Source of the DNA: an uncultured Prevotellaceae bacterium
GTDB taxonomy: Bacteria; Bacteroidota; Bacteroidia; Bacteroidales; Bacteroidaceae
Length of the DNA: 64,000 nt
Reading direction: 5' to 3'
Assembly: GCA_945865175.1 (NCBI GenBank)
Contig: CAMBDA010000002.1
Coordinates: 1-64,000 of the forward strand
In this document: positions 34,310 through 42,816 of the stretch, piece by piece
How positions within the stretch are numbered: position 1 is the stretch's first letter
Layout of the letters: the number at the start of each line of letters is the position of its first letter
The notes under the pieces: model-generated
Database searches by the model: none
Seen by the model: only the letters and a program-made list of their open reading frames with translations
What the model was told of the DNA's origin: nothing
Made by a program: the position numbers and the translations under genes

Positions 34310-35182
34310 CTACAGTAAAAATTCCGTCCCTTCCGTGGCGGACGAGACACCCCCAGAGGTTGGCACATCCTTTCCTGCCTGGGAAAGCACCTCCTGCACA
34401 CTGCCATGACGCAGCAACAGAGCTTCCGCCTCCTCGTAGCCGATACCCAGCGTCTCCTGCACCATGCGTGTGCCTCTGTCCACAAGCTTGGCATTGGTGA
34501 GCTGCATGTTCACCATGCGGTTGCCCTTCACGCGCCCCAGACGAATCATCAGGCAGGTGGAAATCATGTTGAGCACCATCTTCTGTGCCGTGCCGCTCTT
34601 CATGCGGCTGGAGCCCGTGACAAACTCTGGGCCTACAATAGTCTCGATGGCATGGTGGGCCTCCTGGGACAGCGGAGTGTTGGGATTGCTGGTGATGGCA
34701 GCTGTGAGCAGGCCATGAGCACGTGCTTCGCGGATGGCCCCAATCACGTAGGGGGTGGTGCCGCTGGCCGCTATGCCCACCACAATGTCGACACTGGTGG
34801 GACGAAAAGGTTTCAGGTCGGCCCATCCCTGGTCAATGTTGTCCTCGGCACGCTCCACGGCGTTGCGAAGGGCCGTATCGCCCCCTGCAATCACGCCCCT
34901 CACCCAACCTGCATCCACCCCAAAGGTGGGCGGCAACTCGCTAGCATCCAGCACGCCCAGCCGACCGCTGGTGCCCGCTCCCATGTAGAACATACGCCCT
35001 CCCTGGCGCATACGCACCTCGGCCTCCTTCACAAAGGCCTCTATGCTGGGAATGGTCCGCTCCACAGCATCGGCCACGCGATGGTCCTCCCGGTTGATGT
35101 CGCGCAGTATCTCTCCAGGCTCCATTTGTTCCAGATGGCTGTAGGGAGAGGGTTGTTCTGTAATCTTGTCAGTCAGTTTCAT
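34310..35182 (-). CDS. murQ: N-acetylmuramic acid 6-phosphate etherase
   Basis: A 290-aa SIS-fold enzyme that cleaves the lactyl ether of MurNAc-6-phosphate to GlcNAc-6-phosphate and D-lactate in peptidoglycan recycling. Diagnostic stretches are MGAGTSGRLGVLDASELPPTFG (about 69-90, with the active-site glutamate in ASE) and GPEFVTGSSRMKSGTAQKMV (about 189-208). Length matches the family (about 300). No MurNAc kinase, amidase or PTS gene is adjacent in the window. It is divergent from the M18 aminopeptidase gene and convergent with the methyltransferase (32 bases apart). Confidence 0.96.
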   Translation of the reverse strand: MKLTDKITEQPSPYSHLEQMEPGEILRDINREDHRVADAVERTIPSIEAFVKEAEVRMRQGGRMFYMGAGTSGRLGVLDASELPPTFGVDAGWVRGVIAGGDTALRNAVERAEDNIDQGWADLKPFRPTSVDIVVGIAASGTTPYVIGAIREARAHGLLTAAITSNPNTPLSQEAHHAIETIVGPEFVTGSSRMKSGTAQKMVLNMISTCLMIRLGRVKGNRMVNMQLTNAKLVDRGTRMVQETLGIGYEEAEALLLRHGSVQEVLSQAGKDVPTSGGVSSATEGTEFLL

Positions 35183-35202
35183 GTCATTTTTCTACCATAA
35201 AT

Positions 35203-35233
35203 TTTGCATTCCCCGCAGATTGTTGTATCTTTG
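35203..35233 (+). promoter_or_regulatory. Promoter of the M18 aminopeptidase gene
   Basis: TTTG (35203-35206), 19 bases, TATCTTTG (35226-35233). Expected start near 35240, leaving a leader of about 67 bases. It points toward the murQ promoter lying just downstream on the other strand. Confidence 0.7.
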
Positions 35234-35259
35234 CAGGAGAAAAACCTATTTCCATGCCA

Positions 35260-35292
35260 CAAAGTTACGACTTTTTGGTCAAACAAACAAAA
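35260..35292 (-). promoter_or_regulatory. Promoter of murQ
   Basis: On the minus strand TTTG (35289-35292), 21 bases, TAACTTTG (35260-35267). Its expected start near 35253 lies downstream of the expected plus-strand start near 35240, so the two transcripts would overlap by about 14 bases at their 5' ends. Confidence 0.65.
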
Positions 35293-35306
35293 AAAAAGAA
35301 AGCAAC

Positions 35307-36599
35307 ATGATAGACCGGCTCATAAAGTTTCTCACCCATGCACCCGTCAATTTCCTAGCAGTAGACGAGGTATGCCGCACGCTGGAGGATGCGGGATATA
35401 CATGCATTGACCCCACCCTGCCCCTTCAGGGACTGCAGGCAGGCAGCAAAGTGTACGTCACCAAGAACGATTCCTCCGTCTATGCCTTCCGCCTGGGACA
35501 GAAGCCCATAGGCGAGGCGGGGTTCCGCATCATCTGTGCCCATTGCGACTCGCCCACCTTCCGCATCAAGCCCCGGGCCGAGATGAACGAAGAAGGGGGA
35601 CTGGTGAGGCTCAACACCGAAGTATACGGGGGCCCCATCCTGAGCACATGGTTCGACCGCCCACTGTCCGTTGCCGGCCGCGTTATCCTGCGCGGCAAGG
35701 ATGCGCTCCATCCCGTGACCCGGCTGATGCACGTGAAGCGTCCCATTCTGCAGATTGCCAACCTGGCCATCCATTTCAACCGCCAAGTGAACGACGGAGT
35801 GGCCCTGAGCCGCCAAAAGGACGTGCTGCCGCTACTGGGCATCATCAACGAAAAACTGGAGAGGGGTCACCTGCTGGAAGGGCTCATCTGCAGCGAACTG
35901 AACGTGAAGGCCGAGGACATCCTGGATTTCGATCTGTACCTGTACGACGTAACACCTCCCTGTACCGTAGGCCTGCACGACGAGTTTATAAGCAGCGGAA
36001 GGCTGGATGACCTGAGCATGGTGCATGCAGGTCTGGAGGCCTTGCTGCAAACCGACGATACACCCACCGACCATACATCGGTACTGGCCGTCTTCGACAA
36101 CGAAGAGACGGGCAGCCAAACCAAGCAGGGGGCCGGAAGCCCTTTCCTGAGCCAGATGATCAAGCGCATCGTCCGAGCCACGGGTGGAAACGAGGAGGAT
36201 TTCCTGTGTGCCGTGGAGCGCGCGTTCATGGTGTCGGCCGACAATGCACACGCCTGGCATCCCAACTATAAGGAAAAATACGACCCCACCAACCATCCCC
36301 AACTGGGCGGAGGACCGGTCATCAAGTTCAATGCCGCCCAAAAGTATGCCAGCGATGCCGCATCGGCAGCCGTTTTTGCCGAGGTGTGCCAACAGGCAGG
36401 CGTCCCCTGTCAGCGCTTTGTGAACCACAGCGATGTGGCCGGAGGCAGCACCCTGGGCAACATTCTGGCTTCCTCGCTCCCCATGCGGGGTGTGGACATG
36501 GGCAACCCCATCCTGGCTATGCACAGCGCACGCGAACTGGGAGCTGTGGCTGACCATGCATACTGTATCCGCGCCTTCCGCCAATTCTATGAATGCTAG
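35307..36599 (+). CDS. M18 family aminopeptidase
   Basis: A 430-aa cytoplasmic dinuclear-zinc aminopeptidase. Metal-ligand blocks are in the expected order: ICAHCDSPTFRIKP (His, about 74-87), SSGRLDDLSMVHAGLEALL (Asp, about 232-250), FDNEETGSQTKQGAGS (two Glu, about 268-283), ADNAHAWHPNYKEKYDPTNHP (about 310-330) and VNHSDVAGGSTLG (His, about 373-385). It removes acidic or neutral N-terminal residues from peptides. The start at 35307 was chosen over in-frame codons further upstream because those lie within or before the promoter. It is 38 bases upstream of the GH30 gene but probably a separate unit. Confidence 0.93.
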   Translation: MIDRLIKFLTHAPVNFLAVDEVCRTLEDAGYTCIDPTLPLQGLQAGSKVYVTKNDSSVYAFRLGQKPIGEAGFRIICAHCDSPTFRIKPRAEMNEEGGLVRLNTEVYGGPILSTWFDRPLSVAGRVILRGKDALHPVTRLMHVKRPILQIANLAIHFNRQVNDGVALSRQKDVLPLLGIINEKLERGHLLEGLICSELNVKAEDILDFDLYLYDVTPPCTVGLHDEFISSGRLDDLSMVHAGLEALLQTDDTPTDHTSVLAVFDNEETGSQTKQGAGSPFLSQMIKRIVRATGGNEEDFLCAVERAFMVSADNAHAWHPNYKEKYDPTNHPQLGGGPVIKFNAAQKYASDAASAAVFAEVCQQAGVPCQRFVNHSDVAGGSTLGNILASSLPMRGVDMGNPILAMHSARELGAVADHAYCIRAFRQFYEC

Positions 36600-36637
36600 A
36601 CAATCCCATCTATCAAACCAAAAATAAAACAGTCCAT

Positions 36638-39052
36638 ATGAACAAGATAAAAGACATCATCCTCCTGGCCCTGTGGTTGCTCACCGTGCCTGCAACCGCA
36701 GAAAACATGCAGAAATACCTGATGCACAGCAGTTGCACATTCCTGTCGCGCAACACATCGGACGGCAAAGCCGTGCTCGCGGACGCCACCAGTGCCAAGC
36801 CGCTCAACTTCGTACAGGCCAGCGACGGCTCGTACAGCATACAACTCGACGTGAACGGTGCGCCCTCCTATCTGGGGCTGGGGACCGTGGACGGATGGAG
36901 TACCTATTTCCTCAGCGCCAAGGCAGGAAACAGGACCGTGTACACCATCGAGCAGGCCAACGGTGAATTTGTGAAACTGAAAAACAAGCAGACGGGCAAA
37001 TACCTGGGCACCGACAACACCTCGGCCGGAAGTGCCGTATACTCCGACAAATCGGGGACTGAGGCCAACCATCTGTGGTACCTGGCCGACAAGACCTCCG
37101 ACCGTCCCGCAGAGGACACCATCGCCTATTCAATCCATGCCCAGGCCACCCGCCAGCAGATGGAAGGATGGGGAGTGAGCCTGTGCTGGTGGGCTAACAT
37201 GTGCGGCAAATGGAGCGACGAGAAGATAACGCAGCTGGTGGATTGGATGGTAAGCCCCACAGGGCTGAACTGGAACATCTTCCGCTACAACATCGGCGGA
37301 GGAGACGACCCGCTCAACCGTCACTGCGACCCCCATCACATGGGCAAGGGGAAGGGGCTGAGAGCCGAGATGGAGGGATTTCAGGACGAACCCGGCGGCC
37401 CCTATTTCTGGGAGCGCGACGAAGCACAGCGAAAAATCATGCTCAAGATAAAGGAGCGCCGGCCGGATGCCATTTTCGAGGCTTTCAGCAATAGCGCTCC
37501 CTGGTGGATGACATACAGTGGTTGCTGTGCTGGCAACGTGAACGCCAACGACGACAACCTGAAGCCGGAATACTATGAGGCCTTTGCGCAATACCTGGTG
37601 GATGTGTGCAAACATTACAAGGACACCTACGGCATAGAGTTCAAGACACTGGAACCCTTCAACGAACCCGTCACGCCCTACTGGGGTGCCAACGGTGGAC
37701 AGGAAGGCTGCCACTTCAGCACACCCGAGCAGGTGAAATTCCTGAAGGTGCTGAAGCCCATTCTGGACAAGAGCGGCCTGAGCACCATCATCTCGAGCAG
37801 CGATGAAACGGACTCGCGCCAGAGCGTGACTGACATTATCTATTACACGCAGCAGAACGCACTCCCGCTAGTGGGCCAGTGGAATACCCACACCTATTCG
37901 GCCACCGACCGCTCACGCAGCCAGGTGGGCTCGTTGGCACGCAACGCAGGCAAGCCCGTATGGATGAGTGAGGTAGGCGCAGGAGGCAGCGGTCTGAGCG
38001 GCAACCTGAACCTGTGCCAGAAGTTCTTCGACGACATGCACTACATCCTGCCCTCAGCATGGGTGGACTGGCAGTTTGTGGAGGAGAACAACGACCAGTG
38101 GTGCCTGGCACGCGGCAGCTTTGCCGACGAGAACAGTGTGGCACGTGTTCCCAACTACTACGTGCGCCAGCAGGTAACCCGTTTCATCCGGCAAGGCTAC
38201 ACCATGGTAACGGCCCTTTCGAACAAGGCCCTGGCAGCCGTCAATCCCGCCGGTGACACCCTGGTGGTGGTGATGCTCAACAATACGGCCAGCCAGGTAC
38301 ACCACCGCATACAGCTGCCCGGAGTGAAGACAAAGGGTATCACCAAGGCCTACAGAACTACAAACAATGTGATGATGCAGCAAATCAATGCCAGCAAGAT
38401 GGACGAGAACGGGCAAATGAAGGTGACCCTGCCCGCCCTGAGCATCGTGACAATGGTGATGCCCGTAGAACTGGAGACTACCAACCAGGCCATCGAAACA
38501 GGAGCCACCTACCTGATTGTACCGCAGAGCAACTGCAACATGGCCATTTCGGCCATCGACGGCAAGGTGACCATCCAGCCAGCCAACCTCCATGACAAAC
38601 GGCAACAGTGGACTCTGAAGGCACGCGGCACCGCCTACACGCTGACCAATGGTGAGGGACAGACACTCACACCCACGGATTATGCGCTCACCACCAAGAC
38701 CGTGAGCTCAGCCTCGCAGAGCTTCTACATCAAGCCTGTGGAGGACTATTTCTTCAAGATTGTGAACAGTTCCGGCAAGGGTTTTGACCTGCAAGGCAAC
38801 GGACTCACGGAAGGGACCGTAGTGGGCATATATACATACGGAAACTCAGTGGATGCCGACACCCGCAACTGGCAGCTGGTACGCATCAGCCCCAGCACAG
38901 GCGTGGGCATATCCGCCGTCACCCCCTCAACGCCCAAAGGAAAGACACAGTATTACGACCTGAGCGGACGCAAGCTCCCGGTACCCACCCATGGCGTGAA
39001 TATCTGCCTCACGGACAAAGGCGCAACGAAGATAATCATGCCCGCCCTGTGA
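36638..39052 (+). CDS. GH30 glycoside hydrolase with flanking lectin-like domains
   Basis: An 804-aa exported enzyme. Signal peptide (1-21), an N-terminal ricin-like beta-trefoil region (about 25-150), a GH30 catalytic barrel with side beta-domain (about 160-630) and a second ricin-like region (about 640-770). Catalytic residues fit GH30: acid/base E343 in EPFNEP and nucleophile E445 in WMSEVG. The pattern QQMEGWGVSLCWWANMCG suits the endo-beta-1,6-galactanase branch, which acts on arabinogalactan side chains. It ends in a tail YDLSGRKL...GVNICL similar to that of the GLUG and CotH proteins. The start at 36638 gives the signal peptide; earlier in-frame codons do not. Confidence 0.85.
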   Translation: MNKIKDIILLALWLLTVPATAENMQKYLMHSSCTFLSRNTSDGKAVLADATSAKPLNFVQASDGSYSIQLDVNGAPSYLGLGTVDGWSTYFLSAKAGNRTVYTIEQANGEFVKLKNKQTGKYLGTDNTSAGSAVYSDKSGTEANHLWYLADKTSDRPAEDTIAYSIHAQATRQQMEGWGVSLCWWANMCGKWSDEKITQLVDWMVSPTGLNWNIFRYNIGGGDDPLNRHCDPHHMGKGKGLRAEMEGFQDEPGGPYFWERDEAQRKIMLKIKERRPDAIFEAFSNSAPWWMTYSGCCAGNVNANDDNLKPEYYEAFAQYLVDVCKHYKDTYGIEFKTLEPFNEPVTPYWGANGGQEGCHFSTPEQVKFLKVLKPILDKSGLSTIISSSDETDSRQSVTDIIYYTQQNALPLVGQWNTHTYSATDRSRSQVGSLARNAGKPVWMSEVGAGGSGLSGNLNLCQKFFDDMHYILPSAWVDWQFVEENNDQWCLARGSFADENSVARVPNYYVRQQVTRFIRQGYTMVTALSNKALAAVNPAGDTLVVVMLNNTASQVHHRIQLPGVKTKGITKAYRTTNNVMMQQINASKMDENGQMKVTLPALSIVTMVMPVELETTNQAIETGATYLIVPQSNCNMAISAIDGKVTIQPANLHDKRQQWTLKARGTAYTLTNGEGQTLTPTDYALTTKTVSSASQSFYIKPVEDYFFKIVNSSGKGFDLQGNGLTEGTVVGIYTYGNSVDADTRNWQLVRISPSTGVGISAVTPSTPKGKTQYYDLSGRKLPVPTHGVNICLTDKGATKIIMPAL

Positions 39053-39101
39053 CACGCATCTTTCAAGCCAACCCATATATCCAACCACAAAAGGCAACAC
39101 T

Positions 39102-40781
39102 ATGATGGACCTAAGACATGCTACACTGCGAATGGCTACACTGATGGTAGCCATCGTGACGCTGGGAACACTCAAGGCCGCGGCCCAGCAGCTCAACATA
39201 ACACCCCTGCCAAAGGAGGTGGAGATGCGGCCTGAGCCCGCCACCTTCAAGCTTCCCGCCAAGTATAGCATCGCCACCCAGGGAACCCTGGACGACCGCA
39301 CGATGGAGGACATCGGACGTTTTGTGGAACAGATGCGGCTGGCTACCGACTGTAAGGGCAAACTGAAAAACAGCGGAAAGAGCGACATCCTGCTCATGGC
39401 CGATCCCTCGATGGGAGAAGAAGGCTACCGGTTGCAGGTGGAACCGCAAAGGGTGACCCTGCGCTTTGCCACAGCAGCAGGCTGCTACTACGGCCTGCAG
39501 TCGCTGCGCAAGATGATGCCGGGCCACGTGATTCTGGGCAAACCCGGCCCCAAGGGAGCCGATTACAGCATTCCCTGCCTCACCATCACAGATGCCCCCC
39601 GCTTCGGTTACCGCGGTTTCATGCTGGACGTGAGCAGGCACTTCTTCCCCGTGGAGGACATCAAGCATGTGCTCGACATCATGGCAGTATACAAGATGAA
39701 CCGCTTCCACTGGCACCTGAGTGACGACCAGGGATGGCGCATTGAGATAAAGAAATATCCGCTCCTGACGGAGGTGGGCAGCAAGTCGGAAGATATGCTG
39801 ATGAACGATGAGACACGCACCAAATACTGGTACGGGAAACCCTACGGCCCCTTCTTCTACACCCAGGAGGATGTACGCGACATCGTGCAATATGCCGCCG
39901 AACGGCACATAGAAATCATTCCGGAGGTGGACATGCCCGGCCACATGATGGCCGCCCTTGCAGCCTATCCCGAAATTAGCTGCCACCCCGATCGCACCTA
40001 CAAGGTGTGGAAGGAGAACCCTGGTTTGAGCGTGGACATCCTGGACGTGAGCAACCCCGTGGCGGTACAGTTTGCCCGTGACGTGGTGGACGAGTTGTGC
40101 CAACTGTTTCCAGGTCCCGACATCCACATAGGAGGGGACGAATGCCCCATTATGCAATGGGAGAACAGCGAAGCCTGCAAGACAATGAAGGAGCAACTGC
40201 AACTGCCCACCTTCCGTGCCCTGCAAAGCTGGTTTATCGGCGAGATGGCAAAGGTGGCTGCCAGTCATGGGAAAGGACTCTTTGCCTGGAACGAGAGCAT
40301 CACTTCGGAAGGGGCGGACCTGGCTCCGCTGCAGCAGAACGGTGTAAAGATTATGTGCTGGGTGGGCGCACAGGCGGCTGCCCGCAAGGCCACAAGCCAC
40401 GGACTCACGTCCATCATCACGCCCATCGGCCCATACTATATCAACCGCAAACAGTGGAACAGCGAAGACGAACCCTTCGCAGCCGGCCCGGGAAACGACA
40501 GCCTGAGTGTGACCTACCGCTACGAACCAGTACCCAACGACATCACTCCCCAAATGGCAGCACGCTACACGGGCGTGCAGGCAACCTTCTGGACAGAGTT
40601 TGTGGCTACACGCAGCTACCTGGAATACCTGATGCTGCCCCGCCTGATGGCTGTGGCAGAAGCCGGATGGACACCCAAGGAGAAGAAGGACTTCCCCGAC
40701 TTTGTGCGTCGCTTCAATGCCGACAAGGAACTGCTGGATGCAGGCGGCTACAACTATGGCAAACATTATCTTTATAAATAA
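39102..40781 (+). CDS. GH20 beta-N-acetylhexosaminidase
   Basis: A 559-aa exported enzyme with a signal peptide (1-27), an N-terminal alpha/beta domain (about 30-160) and the GH20 barrel (about 160-520). The substrate-assisted catalytic pair is D346-E347 in HIGGDECP. FRYRGFMLDVSRHF-type and NRFHWHLSDDQGWRIEIKKYP blocks are diagnostic. It cleaves terminal beta-linked GlcNAc or GalNAc from glycoproteins, mucin or chitin fragments in the periplasm or at the surface. It lies between the GH30 and GH43 genes, 49 and 18 bases from them, so the three probably form an operon. Confidence 0.95.
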   Translation: MMDLRHATLRMATLMVAIVTLGTLKAAAQQLNITPLPKEVEMRPEPATFKLPAKYSIATQGTLDDRTMEDIGRFVEQMRLATDCKGKLKNSGKSDILLMADPSMGEEGYRLQVEPQRVTLRFATAAGCYYGLQSLRKMMPGHVILGKPGPKGADYSIPCLTITDAPRFGYRGFMLDVSRHFFPVEDIKHVLDIMAVYKMNRFHWHLSDDQGWRIEIKKYPLLTEVGSKSEDMLMNDETRTKYWYGKPYGPFFYTQEDVRDIVQYAAERHIEIIPEVDMPGHMMAALAAYPEISCHPDRTYKVWKENPGLSVDILDVSNPVAVQFARDVVDELCQLFPGPDIHIGGDECPIMQWENSEACKTMKEQLQLPTFRALQSWFIGEMAKVAASHGKGLFAWNESITSEGADLAPLQQNGVKIMCWVGAQAAARKATSHGLTSIITPIGPYYINRKQWNSEDEPFAAGPGNDSLSVTYRYEPVPNDITPQMAARYTGVQATFWTEFVATRSYLEYLMLPRLMAVAEAGWTPKEKKDFPDFVRRFNADKELLDAGGYNYGKHYLYK

Positions 40782-40799
40782 CCATCAATACCGACGACA

Positions 40800-41789
40800 A
40801 TGAAGCGACTTCTTACAATGGCCCTCTGCGGGACACTGCTGGCAGGCTGTTCCTATTTCGGAAACGAGGGAGAACTCATAGATTACGCCGACCCCACCAT
40901 CATTGTGGCCAACGGCAAGTATTACATGACAGGCACCTCTGGCAGCGATGGATTCACCATGCTGGAGTCGGCCAACCTGAAGCACTGGACACCCTGCAAA
41001 CAAACTCCCTTTATCCTGAAGAAAGGCGACGGCATCTTCGGGACGCACAGTTTCTGGGCACCCCAAATAGTGCCCTACAATGACAAATACCTGCTTGCCT
41101 ATTCGGCAGAACAAAAACTCTGCATAGCCGAAAGTGACGAGGTGACAGGTCCCTATCGCCAGCGGGAGATACGTCCGATATCCGACTGTGAGGAGATGAA
41201 CATCGACCCCTTCCTCTTCCAGGACGACGACGGCAAATGGTACATGTTCCACGCACGCTATATGGAACAGGAGGACTACCCCGGCAACACCATACAGGTG
41301 GCAGAGTGGGACATGGACAACCTGCGCATGAAAGAGGAGACGCTCACGCTGTGCCTGCAGGTGGACGAGCCCTGGGAACTGACCCTCGACGGGATGGACA
41401 AGGGTTACAAGACGGTTGAGGGCCCCACGGTGATGAAACGTGACGGCGTGTATTACCTCTTCTATTCGGCCAATGACTATCGCAGCATCGACTATGCAGT
41501 GGGCTATGCCACAGCCACCAGCCCCTATGGTCCCTGGACAAAGCAGCAAGGCCCCATCATCAGCCGACGGATAATAGGCGAAAATGGTTCCGGACATGGA
41601 GATTTCTTCATCGGCCTGGACAAGAAGCCCTACTACGTGTTCCATGTCCACCAGAACGACAGCACCGTGGATCCGCGTTCCGTAAGAATCATGGAGCTAA
41701 AAATGACGCGCCATCGCACCTCGGGCCTCTTTATGATCTCCATGCGCGGTAACAAGAACGACATCATCGTGCCGCGGGTGTACAGGTAA
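40800..41789 (+). CDS. GH43 family lipoprotein glycosidase
   Basis: A 329-aa five-bladed beta-propeller enzyme with a lipobox LAGC (lipidated C17). The GH43 triad is recognisable: base D31 in DYADPTIIV, pKa-modulating Asp in NIDPFLFQDDDG (about 136-147) and acid Glu in VEGPTVMKRDGVYYLF (about 206-221). Family members are arabinofuranosidases, xylosidases or exo-beta-1,3-galactanases; the specificity here is not decided by sequence. Next to a GH30 of the galactanase type, an arabinogalactan-directed activity is an attractive guess. Confidence 0.88.
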   Translation: MKRLLTMALCGTLLAGCSYFGNEGELIDYADPTIIVANGKYYMTGTSGSDGFTMLESANLKHWTPCKQTPFILKKGDGIFGTHSFWAPQIVPYNDKYLLAYSAEQKLCIAESDEVTGPYRQREIRPISDCEEMNIDPFLFQDDDGKWYMFHARYMEQEDYPGNTIQVAEWDMDNLRMKEETLTLCLQVDEPWELTLDGMDKGYKTVEGPTVMKRDGVYYLFYSANDYRSIDYAVGYATATSPYGPWTKQQGPIISRRIIGENGSGHGDFFIGLDKKPYYVFHVHQNDSTVDPRSVRIMELKMTRHRTSGLFMISMRGNKNDIIVPRVYR

Positions 41790-41849
41790 CCCCTCCACAC
41801 GCTCCCCAAGCATTTAGTCACTGATAACCTAAATAAAAAAACAGTTCTT

Positions 41850-42617
41850 ATGAAAAAAAAACTTCTTTCCCTGGCGGCGTGTGCCCTGATGGGCACAGCT
41901 GTCAGCGCTCAGGTGAACGTGCAGTTCCACTATGACCTGGGCCGTCAGTTTTACCCACAGTCACAAAACGACCGTCAGCACTTTACTGCTACGATCGAAC
42001 AGTTCCGTCCCGACCGATTGGGCAACATCTTTTACTTTATCGACCTGGATTTCTACGCAAAGGGAATGAAGGGGGCATACCTGGAGTTCAGCCGTGAATT
42101 TAACGTCTCCGCCAAGGGACTGGCTGCCCATATCGAATACAACGGAGGATTGACAACAGGACACCACTGCGAGTATGCGAGCCAATTCCAGCATGTATTC
42201 CTGCTAGGACCAAGCTACAACCATGCCAGTGCCGATTTCCGCCGCACATGGAGCGTGCAGGCATTGTTCCGCCAAACGTTCGGAGGACAGTTTGATGCCA
42301 GTGCCTACCCCGGATGGCAAGTGACAGGCGTGTGGGGCATCAACTTCGCACGCGATGACATGTTCACCTTCAGCGGCTACATCGACCTGTGGCGGGGCCA
42401 CAAAGGCGGAGGCGACTATCAGGTGGCAGCCATGACCGAACCGCAACTGTGGTACAACTTCGACAGCATGCGCGGTGCACGCAAGACCCATCTGAGCATC
42501 GGTACAGAGTGGGAGATGAGCCACAACTTCATCTACCCCACCGCCGGCCACAAACGATTCTATCTGAATCCAACCATCGCCCTGAAATGGACCATGAAGG
42601 GGGACGCCTCCAAGTAA
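41850..42617 (+). CDS. DUF5020 family outer-membrane protein
   Basis: A 255-aa exported protein with a signal peptide (1-20, cut after VSA). The rest is rich in alternating amphipathic strands, like the small 10-14-stranded nucleoside-channel-like barrels, and it matches the DUF5020 family seen in Bacteroidales (YFIDLDFYAKG, TGVWGINFARDD and a terminal strand LNPTIALKW). Function unknown; pore or adhesin. It starts 60 bases after the GH43 gene and may be co-transcribed. Confidence 0.75.
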   Translation: MKKKLLSLAACALMGTAVSAQVNVQFHYDLGRQFYPQSQNDRQHFTATIEQFRPDRLGNIFYFIDLDFYAKGMKGAYLEFSREFNVSAKGLAAHIEYNGGLTTGHHCEYASQFQHVFLLGPSYNHASADFRRTWSVQALFRQTFGGQFDASAYPGWQVTGVWGINFARDDMFTFSGYIDLWRGHKGGGDYQVAAMTEPQLWYNFDSMRGARKTHLSIGTEWEMSHNFIYPTAGHKRFYLNPTIALKWTMKGDASK

Positions 42618-42621
42618 GCAT

Positions 42622-42656
42622 GAGGGGGCGTGTCAGTTACTTTCGACACCCCCCTC
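42622..42656 (+). terminator. Hairpin after the DUF5020 gene
   Basis: GAGGGGG-GTGTC pairs with GACAC-CCCCCTC (about 12 bp with one bulge) just after the stop codon, followed by the weakly T-rich CCTTTCTATAAA. A probable terminator, isolating the porin gene. Confidence 0.55.
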
Positions 42657-42683
42657 CTTTCTATAAAACGAAGCCAGGGGATA

Positions 42684-42718
42684 ATGTAATGTGATTGTAA
42701 TAATTTATCCTATTTTTG
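42684..42718 (+). promoter_or_regulatory. Pho-box-like repeats and distal promoter of the porin gene
   Basis: ATGTAATGTGA (42684-42694) and TTGTAATAATT (42695-42705) are direct repeats with an 11-base period, 5 bases before the -7 box TATTTTTG (42711-42718). The pair aligns with the repeats upstream of the PiT gene (17 of 24 bases identical over the core). Confidence 0.55.
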
Positions 42719-42759
42719 CCTTTTTTTGCATATAATGCAGCCATTCACGGAGGCCCTTC

Positions 42760-42790
42760 TTGGCAAAAAGACAGGGACGCACTATCTTTG
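42760..42790 (+). promoter_or_regulatory. Proximal promoter of the porin gene
   Basis: TTGG (42760-42763), then TATCTTTG (42783-42790) 19 bases later, giving an expected start near 42797 and a leader of about 20 bases. Together with the distal box it suggests one housekeeping and one phosphate-regulated start. Confidence 0.6.
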
Positions 42791-42816
42791 TGCCAGATAC
42801 AATCATAAAACACCAC

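Noticed and set aside
39111-40766. Minus-strand open frame of 551 codons
   Set aside because: Antisense to the GH20 hexosaminidase with an intact catalytic DE pair.
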